NCBI GenBank assembly: GCA_029562045.1
Contig: JAKQWJ010000331.1
Span: 1-15,250 of the forward strand
Source of the DNA: Spirochaetota bacterium
Lineage (GTDB): Bacteria; Spirochaetota; Spirochaetia; DTKZ01
Direction: 5' to 3'
DNA: 15,250 nt
The notes under the pieces are model-generated. The model was not told the DNA's origin. It did not search any database and worked only from the letters and a program-made list of their open reading frames with translations. Both the position numbers and the translations under genes were made by a program. Below, piece by piece: positions 1 through 6,434 of the stretch; the stretch's first letter is position 1; every line of letters starts with the position of its first letter.

Positions 1-31
1 CCGGGGTCTCGGTTAACCGGTCCGGCCGGCC

Positions 32-60
32 TTGCTTTTGTCCGACCCCCGGTTTAGCAT
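32..60 (+). promoter_or_regulatory. Candidate promoter of the EamA exporter gene
   Basis: TTGCTT at 32-37 and TAGCAT at 55-60 are separated by exactly 17 bases, matching the sigma70 pattern (3-4 of 6 in each box). The -10 ends only 9 bases before the ATG at 70, so the leader would be about 3 bases. The GGGAG at 61-65, which looks like a ribosome-binding site, would then fall before or at the start of the transcript. Either transcription starts further upstream, beyond the window, or the mRNA is nearly leaderless. The two readings conflict, so confidence is low. Confidence 0.35.
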
Positions 61-69
61 GGGAGCGTC

Positions 70-1011
70 ATGGAAGAGAAAACCACCGCGAGCCGGACCG
101 CCGTCTGGGCGGCCATGTCCGGGATATACCTCATCTGGGGCTCCACCTACCTGGCGGTCCAGGTTACGGTCCCTTCGGCGCCGCCCTTTCTGATGAACGG
201 CGCCCGGAATCTCCTGTCCGGATGCATCCTCTTCGTCACGCTGAGGGCCGCCGGCGCGCGCCGGCCCTCAGCGGGGTGCGTGAAACGGGCGATGGGGACG
301 GGCCTTCTTCTGATGACCGGCGGTTCGGGTCTGGTGGTCTGGTCCCAGAAAATGGTCCCCTCCGGGGTGGCGGCCCTGATGGTGGGGTCGGTCCCCCTCT
401 GGCTGGCTCTTCTGGATTATCTGGGCGGGGCCGGGGCCCGCCGGCACCGGCCGACCCCGGCGGCGGCCCTGGGCATCCTCTTCGGTTTCGGCGGCATCGC
501 CCTTCTGGTGGGACCGGCGAAGCTGACGGGCATCCGGGGAGACATCGACCCCGCCGGGGCCCTGGCCCTGGTCTTCGGGGCCCTGTTCTGGGCCCTGGGG
601 TCCATCAGGAGCAGAAACAGCGCCGTCGGAGGCTCGTCGCTGATGAACGCCGCCCTGCACATGGGCTGGGGAGGGGTGGGCCTGGCCATTACGGGCATCC
701 TCATCGGGGAGCCCGCCGGCTTCGACCCCCGACGGGTAACCGGGGCGGCTTTGGCGGGTTTCGTCTACCTGACGGTCTTCGGGTCCCTGGTGGGCTTCAC
801 CCTTTACTCCTGGCTGCTGGAGTCGGCGCCCACGACCCTGGTTTCCACCTACGCCTACGTGAACCCCGTGGTGGCCATCATCCTGGGAGTCCTCTTCCTG
901 GACGAAAACCTTTCCCCCCGGGTCCTCGTCTCCGCCGGGCTCATCCTGCTGTCGGTTCTCGTCGTCACCATGAGCGGGCGGGGACGGGCGAAGCGGCAGG
1001 TCACACCCTGA
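70..1011 (+). CDS. EamA/DMT-family exporter, YedA-like
   Basis: This 313-residue inner-membrane protein belongs to the drug/metabolite transporter superfamily, which moves small metabolites such as amino acids by secondary transport. It has two EamA repeats (about residues 15-148 and 160-302), each with about five hydrophobic helices, giving ten in all. Family signatures are IWGSTYLAV (22-30) near the start and STYAYVNPVVA (259-269) in the second repeat; both closely match the E. coli YedA subgroup. The basic C-terminus (RGRAKRQ) fits a cytoplasmic end. The length is normal for the family. The ATG at 70 is preceded by GGGAG at 61-65. The last 11 bases overlap the convergent MCP gene. The substrate cannot be read from sequence. 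Family is confident; YedA-type function is inference. Confidence 0.93.
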   Translation: MEEKTTASRTAVWAAMSGIYLIWGSTYLAVQVTVPSAPPFLMNGARNLLSGCILFVTLRAAGARRPSAGCVKRAMGTGLLLMTGGSGLVVWSQKMVPSGVAALMVGSVPLWLALLDYLGGAGARRHRPTPAAALGILFGFGGIALLVGPAKLTGIRGDIDPAGALALVFGALFWALGSIRSRNSAVGGSSLMNAALHMGWGGVGLAITGILIGEPAGFDPRRVTGAALAGFVYLTVFGSLVGFTLYSWLLESAPTTLVSTYAYVNPVVAIILGVLFLDENLSPRVLVSAGLILLSVLVVTMSGRGRAKRQVTP

Positions 1012-2938
1012 ACCGTCCCACCTCCGCCATGATCCTGCCTATCCCGGAATGGCTGTCTTCGACCAGTTTCCGGACGCCCCCCAGGGCCTTCTCCATCTCC
1101 GCCGCTTCCGCCACGATGCCGGAGGCTTCCTTCTCGTTGTGACCCGCCAGTTCCACCAGCAGGCGGAAGCTTTCCGTGATCCGTCCGGAATCGCGCTTCA
1201 TGTCCCAGGCCCCGTTCTTGACCACTTCGCTGGCGGACTTCATGAGTTCCAGGGCCTCCAGAACCTGGCGCGACCCCGCAACCTGTTCGTGGGTGGCGCT
1301 CCGGATCTCCGTTTCGTGGTTGTTCACCGCCCCGACCAGTTCCAGCACCTCGGCAAACCCGGAGTCGGAGGCCTTCACCGCCGATACCACCGAGTCGACC
1401 TCGTTTTTCATTTCCTTCAGCCTGCTGCCGACCTCCTTGGACTGGACCGCCGAGAGTTCCGCAAGTTTCCGGATCTCGTCGGCCACCACCGAAAACCCTC
1501 TGCCCGCCTCCCCGGCGTGGGCGGCCTCGATGGCGGCGTTCATCGACAGGAGATTCGTTTTGGCGGACACATCGGAGATGATGGAATTCGCTTCCAGAAG
1601 AAGCCGGGACATTTCGCTGATCCGCCCGATGAGACCGACGGCTTCGGAAATCTTTCTCTTTCCCTTCCCCGCCGTCGCAAGGAGCAGGTTCGAGGCCTTC
1701 CCCAGGGATTCCATGCTCCGTGAAATGGAGGAGAGATTCGAGACCATTTCCTCCACCGCCGCGCTGGACTGGACGACGCCGGAGGCCTGATCCTCCGCGG
1801 CCTGAAAAAGGGCGGCGATTCTGTTCTCGATGTTCGACAGGGAGGAGTGGACCTCCTCCACCGAGCCGGACTGCCGGGACAGATGGCTGCTGATGGCCGC
1901 CGCGGCTTTCGAGACGGCGGCCATTTTCCGGCCTACCTCGAGGGTTTCCTCCATGAGACTATCGGTGGATTTCTCCTGGCTCCCCAGGGAGGCGATGATC
2001 TCCACCAGCATTTTTTTCAGACTTTCCGCGTACCTGTTGAAAGCCGCCGCCACCCTGCCCCCGTCGTCGAAGTTCAGCACCTCCACCCTGTCCGACAGAT
2101 CCACCCCGGCCCTGTCCGTCAGCTCCAGGATCCGGGATTCGACGAGCCTCAACTGGACGGAGTCTTCCCGCCGGGCCATGACGACCAGCCACAGGGCTAT
2201 GAGCGAAAAAACCGCCCCCAGCAGAACCAGGGAAAGCTCCGGTTGGGACGGCCCTGCCATGGCGGATGAGCGCAGTCGAAAAAACCGGGCCACGTAGGCC
2301 GCATGGATGGTGAAGGCCGCCAGGGTCCCCAGGATGATGATGGAATATTTGCCCTCCACGAAGCGGTCCCGTTCCCCGGGAAGGATGTGGTGGATTTTCA
2401 GGAGCCGTTTCGGCTCACTCAGGATGCCGTCGATGAAGAGGGACATCGCGGCGGCGCTGAGGATACTGAAACTGGTTTTCAGCGCCACCGTCCACCCGAC
2501 GGTGACCAGGGCCGCGGCGGACCTCAGGGACTCGCCGCTGACGAGATAGAAACTGACGGTCCCGATGAACCACAGAACCACATTCATGACGATGAGGAGC
2601 GAGGGGATCCTGACGCAGTCCCGTCGCGCCTGCGCCTGCAGCTTCCCCTTGTCCCCGCCTCTCCAGTCCCCGTCTTTTTCCTTTTCCACCCGGTCCAGGA
2701 ACCCCGTCATGGATCGCAGATTGAACCGGATGGCCAGATAGATGATGACGGAAAACACCAGGCACACCGCGTAGGCGATGGGTTTGGTGCTGTACAGAAA
2801 CCGGCCCGGAAGGTCCATGGACAGTTCGGGGTTGAAGGCGTGCAGAAAAAACTGCCCGGGAATCATGAACCCCAGAGGGACGAGGAAGGAAATCAGGAGG
2901 ATTTTTTTCAGCGCCGACTTTTTGATTGAACTTCTCAT
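1001..2938 (-). CDS. Methyl-accepting chemotaxis protein with six-helix membrane sensor
   Basis: A chemoreceptor of 645 residues that would signal to CheA/CheW. The N-terminal 255 residues show six hydrophobic segments (about 11-32, 52-71, 111-133, 141-170, 198-219, 235-255) instead of the usual two flanking a periplasmic ligand domain. A HAMP-like linker follows (about 268-312), then a long coiled-coil signalling domain. Its hairpin tip (about 454-495, including TNLLSMNAAIEAAHAG) is the CheA/CheW contact. The C-terminus ends GRFRV, with no CheR-binding pentapeptide. A GTG at 2941 would add one residue, but the ATG at 2938 sits 6 bases after a GGAG and is preferred. The gene stands alone, downstream of the ABC operon terminator, with its own promoter. 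Receptor identity is certain; what the six-helix part senses is unknown. Confidence 0.94.
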   Translation of the reverse strand: MRSSIKKSALKKILLISFLVPLGFMIPGQFFLHAFNPELSMDLPGRFLYSTKPIAYAVCLVFSVIIYLAIRFNLRSMTGFLDRVEKEKDGDWRGGDKGKLQAQARRDCVRIPSLLIVMNVVLWFIGTVSFYLVSGESLRSAAALVTVGWTVALKTSFSILSAAAMSLFIDGILSEPKRLLKIHHILPGERDRFVEGKYSIIILGTLAAFTIHAAYVARFFRLRSSAMAGPSQPELSLVLLGAVFSLIALWLVVMARREDSVQLRLVESRILELTDRAGVDLSDRVEVLNFDDGGRVAAAFNRYAESLKKMLVEIIASLGSQEKSTDSLMEETLEVGRKMAAVSKAAAAISSHLSRQSGSVEEVHSSLSNIENRIAALFQAAEDQASGVVQSSAAVEEMVSNLSSISRSMESLGKASNLLLATAGKGKRKISEAVGLIGRISEMSRLLLEANSIISDVSAKTNLLSMNAAIEAAHAGEAGRGFSVVADEIRKLAELSAVQSKEVGSRLKEMKNEVDSVVSAVKASDSGFAEVLELVGAVNNHETEIRSATHEQVAGSRQVLEALELMKSASEVVKNGAWDMKRDSGRITESFRLLVELAGHNEKEASGIVAEAAEMEKALGGVRKLVEDSHSGIGRIMAEVGRFRV

Positions 2939-2944
2939 CACATT

Positions 2945-2948
2945 CTCC
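2945..2948 (-). promoter_or_regulatory. Ribosome-binding site deciding the start of the six-TM MCP
   Basis: On the minus strand GGAG lies 6 bases before the ATG at 2938 but only 3 before the GTG at 2941. An ATG at 2943 is followed at once by TGA. The spacing therefore selects 2938 as the start. Confidence 0.6.
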
Positions 2949-2963
2949 GCTCATGAAATCATG

Positions 2964-2988
2964 GCGGCGGCAAGCGGCTTGCCGCCGC
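2964..2988 (-). repeat. Perfect 11-bp hairpin in the MCP leader
   Basis: GCGGCGGCAAG (2964-2974) and CTTGCCGCCGC (2978-2988) are perfect inverse complements around a 3-base loop. The element begins just after the predicted transcription start (about 2992) and ends 15 bases before the GGAG ribosome-binding site of the MCP gene. No run of T follows, so it is not a terminator. A 5'-end stem protecting the mRNA, or a protein-binding site, are possible roles (inference). Confidence 0.7.
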
Positions 2989-2998
2989 GTCAACCTCA

Positions 2999-3028
2999 AT
3001 TCTACACCATGAACGGCGCATCGACCAA
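2999..3028 (-). promoter_or_regulatory. Candidate sigma70 promoter of the six-TM MCP
   Basis: Read on the minus strand, TTGGTC (3028-3023) and TAGAAT (3004-2999) are separated by 18 bases. The -10 matches consensus at 5 of 6 positions. The predicted start near 2992 gives a leader of about 55 bases that contains the perfect hairpin. No flagellar sigma28-type sequence was seen here. Confidence 0.5.
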
Positions 3029-3030
3029 GG

Positions 3031-3079
3031 AAAACCGGGCCTCCCGGCCGTGACGGCGGGATGGCCCGATCCGGGAGGC
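3031..3079 (-). terminator. Possible second terminator hairpin of the ABC operon
   Basis: GCCTCCCGG (3039-3047) and CCGGGAGGC (3071-3079) form a perfect 9-bp stem with a 23-base loop. On the minus strand a run of four T lies 4 bases after the stem (3034-3031). The long loop and short T-run make it a weak terminator. It lies about 90 bases beyond the better one at 3170-3189 and just upstream of the MCP promoter, so it may act as insulation or as a regulator site. Confidence 0.35.
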
Positions 3080-3169
3080 GGCCCTGCCGAAGCCGAAGTC
3101 CCGGCTCGGATCACGACGAAAGCCTCCTCAGCGACGAAAGGTTTTTGTCTGGAAGATATGTATCCGGAG

Positions 3170-3189
3170 AAAAGGGCTTCTCAGCCCTT
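3170..3189 (-). terminator. Rho-independent terminator containing the operon's last stop codon
   Basis: The minus strand reads AAGGGCT-GAGA-AGCCCTT followed by TTC, a 7-bp stem with a 4-base loop running into TTTTCT. The TGA of the last permease gene (3183-3181) lies in the stem-loop, so coding sequence and terminator are shared. The stem is short, but the T-run is well placed. Confidence 0.62.
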
Positions 3190-4017
3190 CACCGCCCCGG
3201 CGAAGCTCCCGGACTTCTGGAAGATCTGCATCCCCAGGTAATAGAGGACAGCAGGCAGAATGACCAGGGTCGTCCCCGCCAGGATGATGGGCCAGGGGGT
3301 GGCGAGCCCGTCGCTCACCGGCAGCATGGAGACCGAGACCATCAGGGTGTATTTGCTGTTCTTGTTCAGGAACAAAAGGGGCCAGAAGAAGTCGTTCCAG
3401 CGGACGATGGCGGTGATGGACGCCCAGGAGGCCAGGGCGGGTTTGATGTTGGGCAGCACGATGCGCCGGAAAATCCCGAAATCTCCTGCGCCGTCGATCC
3501 GGGCGGCCTCAATGAGTTCGTCCGGCACATCCAGGATGTACTGCCGGAGGTAGAAGATCCCCACCGCCGTGGCGATCCGGGGGATGATCAGGGACCAGAG
3601 GCTGTTGATGAGGTTGAGCCGGCGCATGATGATGAACAGGGGGATGGCCCCCGCCTCGGCGCTGATCATCATGGTGGCGATGACGAAATAGAAAAGTCCA
3701 TTGCGTCCCGGGAACCGGTACTTGGCGAAGGCGAAGCCCGCCAGAGAGCAGAAGAACAGGGTGGTCCCGGTGCCCACGATGGTGGTGAAGAGGCTGTTGA
3801 AGAGGTTGCTCCACAGCGGGATCAGCGTGAAGAGACGCCGGAAATTCTCCAGGGTGGGCTGGGAGATGGTGAGGGCGTGGAACCCGGTGACCCTTTCCCC
3901 CACGGTCTTCAGGGCGATGAGGCTCATCCACAGCACGGGGAAAATGCAGACCAGCGCCACCAGGAGCATGAAACCGTGCAGAAGGGCGCTGTGCAGAGAG
4001 GACCTGCGAGCCATCAT
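3181..4017 (-). CDS. Sugar ABC transporter permease, MalG/UgpE type
   Basis: This 278-residue inner-membrane subunit of a carbohydrate-uptake ABC transporter (CUT1 type) would form the channel with the other permease. It has about six helices (roughly 14-34, 75-97, 107-128, 141-160, 196-217, 243-263). The cytoplasmic EAA loop that docks the ATPase is visible as EAARIDGAG at 170-178, with the matching L-P at 188-189. The length is typical. The ATG at 4017 follows a GAGGGGGA ribosome-binding sequence that overlaps the upstream stop codon, with 11 bases between the genes, so the two permeases are translated together. An adjacent second ATG (4014) is a possible alternative start. Only the general substrate class can be inferred. 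Confidence 0.93.
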   Translation of the reverse strand: MMARRSSLHSALLHGFMLLVALVCIFPVLWMSLIALKTVGERVTGFHALTISQPTLENFRRLFTLIPLWSNLFNSLFTTIVGTGTTLFFCSLAGFAFAKYRFPGRNGLFYFVIATMMISAEAGAIPLFIIMRRLNLINSLWSLIIPRIATAVGIFYLRQYILDVPDELIEAARIDGAGDFGIFRRIVLPNIKPALASWASITAIVRWNDFFWPLLFLNKNSKYTLMVSVSMLPVSDGLATPWPIILAGTTLVILPAVLYYLGMQIFQKSGSFAGAVKG

Positions 4018-4028
4018 GCCATTCCCCC

Positions 4029-4898
4029 TCAGACCTCGCCCTGACGCCGGCGGATGACGAACTGCGCCACCGAGATGGACAGCAGGATGACGATGAGGAT
4101 GACGCTCAAGGCCGATGCGTATCCCAGTTTGAAGGTCTGGAACGCGTACTGGTACATCAGCTGGAAAAGGGAGGTGTTGGAACTTCCTGGTCCGGCGAGG
4201 ATGTAGGGTTCGTTGAACATCTTCCAGGTATCCACGGTGATGGTGAGCATGCAGAAAAACATTATGTGGCGGAGCAGCGGCAGGGTGATGGAGAAAAACT
4301 GCCGCCAGGTCCCCGCCCCGTCGACGGTGGCGGCCTCATAGTACTCCCGGGAGATGTTCAGCAGCCCAGACAGCAGGATGATGGTGAACCAGGGTATGAT
4401 CCGCCATGTAAAAAGGATGACCACGGGAATCTTGGCGAAGGCGCTTTTCGTCAGCCAGGGGACCCGTGGCCCTCCCAGGGCAGCCAGAATCTCGTTGATG
4501 AGGCCCGCATTCTCGTCGAAGAGCATGCCGAAGATAAGCCCCATGGCCACGGAGGCGCAGACATAGGGCAGAAAGGTGGTGGTTTTAAAGAATCGTTTGA
4601 ACCGCAGCCGGGGACTGTTCAGGCTCAGGGCGATGAGAAGGGCCAGAAGGAGGATGATCGCCACCCCGGAGATCCAGTACACCACAGTGTTGCGCAGGGC
4701 GTCGCTCACCATGTAATCCTGGGCCATGAGCCGGTAGTTGTCCCAGCCGACCCAGACCGGTTTGCCCAGCCCGTTCCACTCGGTGAAGCTGATGTACAGG
4801 GTCCAGACCACGGGTATCAGCTGAAAGACCAGGAACAGGACGAAGAAGGGACTGATGAAGAGATAGGGGATCCGGTATTTTTTCCAGGCGCCCGTCAT
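4029..4898 (-). CDS. Sugar ABC transporter permease, MalF/UgpA type
   Basis: This 289-residue inner-membrane channel subunit is the partner of the MalG-type permease. It has about six helices: 12-34, 71-93, 107-126, 157-180, 208-224 and 260-283. The loop after residue 35 carries the ISFTEWNGLG sequence typical of this family. The EAA loop reads EAATVDGAGTW (188-198), with a conserved P at 207. The reading frame stays open upstream to 5423 inside the binding-protein gene, but that part is a shadow. The ATG at 4898 begins the conserved N-terminus and follows AGAGGGGT at 7-base spacing. The intercistronic hairpin at 4916-4947 lies just upstream. Family is confident, substrate unknown. Confidence 0.93.
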   Translation of the reverse strand: MTGAWKKYRIPYLFISPFFVLFLVFQLIPVVWTLYISFTEWNGLGKPVWVGWDNYRLMAQDYMVSDALRNTVVYWISGVAIILLLALLIALSLNSPRLRFKRFFKTTTFLPYVCASVAMGLIFGMLFDENAGLINEILAALGGPRVPWLTKSAFAKIPVVILFTWRIIPWFTIILLSGLLNISREYYEAATVDGAGTWRQFFSITLPLLRHIMFFCMLTITVDTWKMFNEPYILAGPGSSNTSLFQLMYQYAFQTFKLGYASALSVILIVILLSISVAQFVIRRRQGEV

Positions 4899-4915
4899 GA
4901 CGCGACCCCTCTGCG

Positions 4916-4947
4916 CCGGACCCGGCGGGAGCCCCCACCGGGTCCGG
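4916..4947 (-). repeat. Intercistronic 10-bp hairpin between binding protein and permease genes
   Basis: CCGGACCCGG (4916-4925) and CCGGGTCCGG (4938-4947) are perfect inverse complements around a 12-base loop. The hairpin starts 10 bases after the binding-protein stop and ends shortly before the permease ribosome-binding site. No T-run follows. In known sugar ABC operons such hairpins stabilise the binding-protein mRNA or reduce read-through, so that more binding protein than permease is made. That role here is inference. Confidence 0.7.
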
Positions 4948-4957
4948 GTGTTATGAT

Positions 4958-6316
4958 TTACGGAAGCTTTGCCTTTTTGACCTTCAGCTTCAGTTCCCGG
5001 TCCATGGCCGCGATGGCCTGGGTCATGGACTGCTCCCCGGCGATGTACTTCTCCAGCTCCGCGCTGATGATGATATCCGCCTCGGCGTCGGAGGCGGTGA
5101 CCATCATATTTTTGGAAGGATTCGCCAACCCGTCGCCTTCGGCCTTCCGGAAGGACTGACCATCGAAGAAGGGGGAGGGCTCCTGCCAGAAGGGGTGGGC
5201 CAGCATGGCCTTGGACACGGGGTTGCTGTAGGGCCCTTTGAGTTTCTCCATCTCCGCCACCCAGGCGTTCCGGAGATCGATGTTGGTCTGGAAATCGTAC
5301 CAGAGCATCTTGAACAGCTCGGTGTACTCGTTGGTCTTGGTGTCCACCAGACAGAAGAAGGTGGATACCGGGGCGCCCCCTTTGCCGACCTCCTTGAAGA
5401 CCGGGGCGTTCATGACCCGCCATTCCCCCGCGGTCCGGGTGAGGTTCTTTCGCATGAACTCAGCCCAATGAGCTCCGATATAGAAAGTGGCGATCTTTCC
5501 GCTGTCGGTGGCCTCGTAGATGGGCTGCTGCATCATCCGGGTCTTGTAGAGGAGTCCTTCGGTGTTCAGCTTGTCGAAGAAGTTCAGGGCCAGCTTGGTT
5601 CCGGGATCGCTGCCGATGACGATGTTCCCCTGGTCGTCCCAGATACGGGCCCCGGCCTGAGGCATCAGACCCCGCCTTCCCCAGTAGCGCCAGGTCCAGT
5701 TGCCGGGGTCGACGTAGGACAGGAAAACCTCGCCGCCGCTTTTCTCCTTCAGCTGCCGCCCCGCCTGATAGTAGCCGTCGAAGGTGGACATGCCGGCGGG
5801 GTCGATGCCATACTTTTTTAGGATAGGGACATTGTAATACAGGAGCTGGGGCCGCACCGCGTCGGGCAGCCCGAAGATGCGCCCCTTGACGGTGGAGTCG
5901 GCGACGGCGCCGTCCACGAACTGGTCCGCGATCTTGTTGTAATAGTCAGTGACATCCTGCAGCAGGCCGGCGGTGGAAAGCTCCACGACCCCCACCGTAT
6001 CCAGCATGATGACCTCGGGCAGGGACTTGTAGTCCCCGGAGAGGGCGTACATGGCCAGCTTCTGCTGCCCCTCCGCCATGGTCTTGAGGGACACCACTTC
6101 GATGTTCACCTTGGGGGCGATGTCCCGGTGGCGATCCAGAAAAGCCTGATAGTACATCTTCCGGAACTGGGGCTGGCCGGTGGCCCAGATGAGGATATCT
6201 CCCTCGGGATAGACCTTGGAACCTCCCGGACCCTTACCAGCCTCCTTGGATCCCCCCGCGGAAAGCGGGACCAGCAGGGCCGCCGTCAACAGCAGTGCAA
6301 CAAGTGTTTTCTTCAT
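4958..6316 (-). CDS. Periplasmic sugar-binding protein of ABC transporter (SBP_bac_1)
   Basis: A 452-residue extracytoplasmic solute-binding protein that captures the substrate for the two permeases encoded next to it. The N-terminus is a signal peptide: KK at 2-3, a hydrophobic stretch about 4-18, and probable signal peptidase I cleavage after LSA (residue 20). There is no lipobox cysteine. A low-complexity GGSKEAGKG linker follows. The mature part has family features: ILIWATG near the N-terminus (41-47), GQQKLAMYALSGD in the first lobe, and FGLPDAVRPQLLYYN (148-162). Length fits the family-1 class. The frame is open upstream to 6634, but the ATG at 6316 starts the signal peptide and follows CGGGAG at 6-base spacing. 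It is second in the operon. The ligand is unknown; an oligosaccharide or glycoside is most likely by family. Confidence 0.92.
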   Translation of the reverse strand: MKKTLVALLLTAALLVPLSAGGSKEAGKGPGGSKVYPEGDILIWATGQPQFRKMYYQAFLDRHRDIAPKVNIEVVSLKTMAEGQQKLAMYALSGDYKSLPEVIMLDTVGVVELSTAGLLQDVTDYYNKIADQFVDGAVADSTVKGRIFGLPDAVRPQLLYYNVPILKKYGIDPAGMSTFDGYYQAGRQLKEKSGGEVFLSYVDPGNWTWRYWGRRGLMPQAGARIWDDQGNIVIGSDPGTKLALNFFDKLNTEGLLYKTRMMQQPIYEATDSGKIATFYIGAHWAEFMRKNLTRTAGEWRVMNAPVFKEVGKGGAPVSTFFCLVDTKTNEYTELFKMLWYDFQTNIDLRNAWVAEMEKLKGPYSNPVSKAMLAHPFWQEPSPFFDGQSFRKAEGDGLANPSKNMMVTASDAEADIIISAELEKYIAGEQSMTQAIAAMDRELKLKVKKAKLP

Positions 6317-6434
6317 ATCTGACTCCCGAGCGCTCAACTCGGCCTCCTGTTTCCCGGGCATGCCTGCGGGCCCCCGGGGCTTTGTCTTTTCCATCCGGCC
6401 CGTCCCGCTCCCGGCGGTTCCGGACCGGAGTCCA

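Noticed and set aside
222..1142. A 306-codon plus-strand frame within the exporter gene
   Set aside because: Proline/glycine/arginine-rich sequence in the +2 frame of a clear ten-helix transporter; a GC-content artefact.
3114..3140. Direct repeat CGACGAAAG (two copies, 18 bases apart)
   Set aside because: Only two short copies in an intergenic gap, with no further unit. Not a CRISPR or an evident iteron array.
3061..4044. A 327-codon plus-strand open frame opposite the MalG-type permease
   Set aside because: It has a low-complexity acidic/Gly/Gln/His composition and no family features, while the opposite strand encodes a full permease with the EAA loop.
4899..5423. N-terminal extension of the MalF-type permease into the binding-protein gene
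   Set aside because: The extension is non-hydrophobic filler overlapping a real gene. The ATG at 4898 has a good ribosome-binding site and begins the conserved N-terminus.
6317..6434. Possible internal promoter or terminator between URO-D and binding-protein genes
   Set aside because: Only short GC-rich palindromes (GAGCGCTC, CCCGGG) and no convincing -10/-35 pair or hairpin with a T-run. The genes are treated as one operon.
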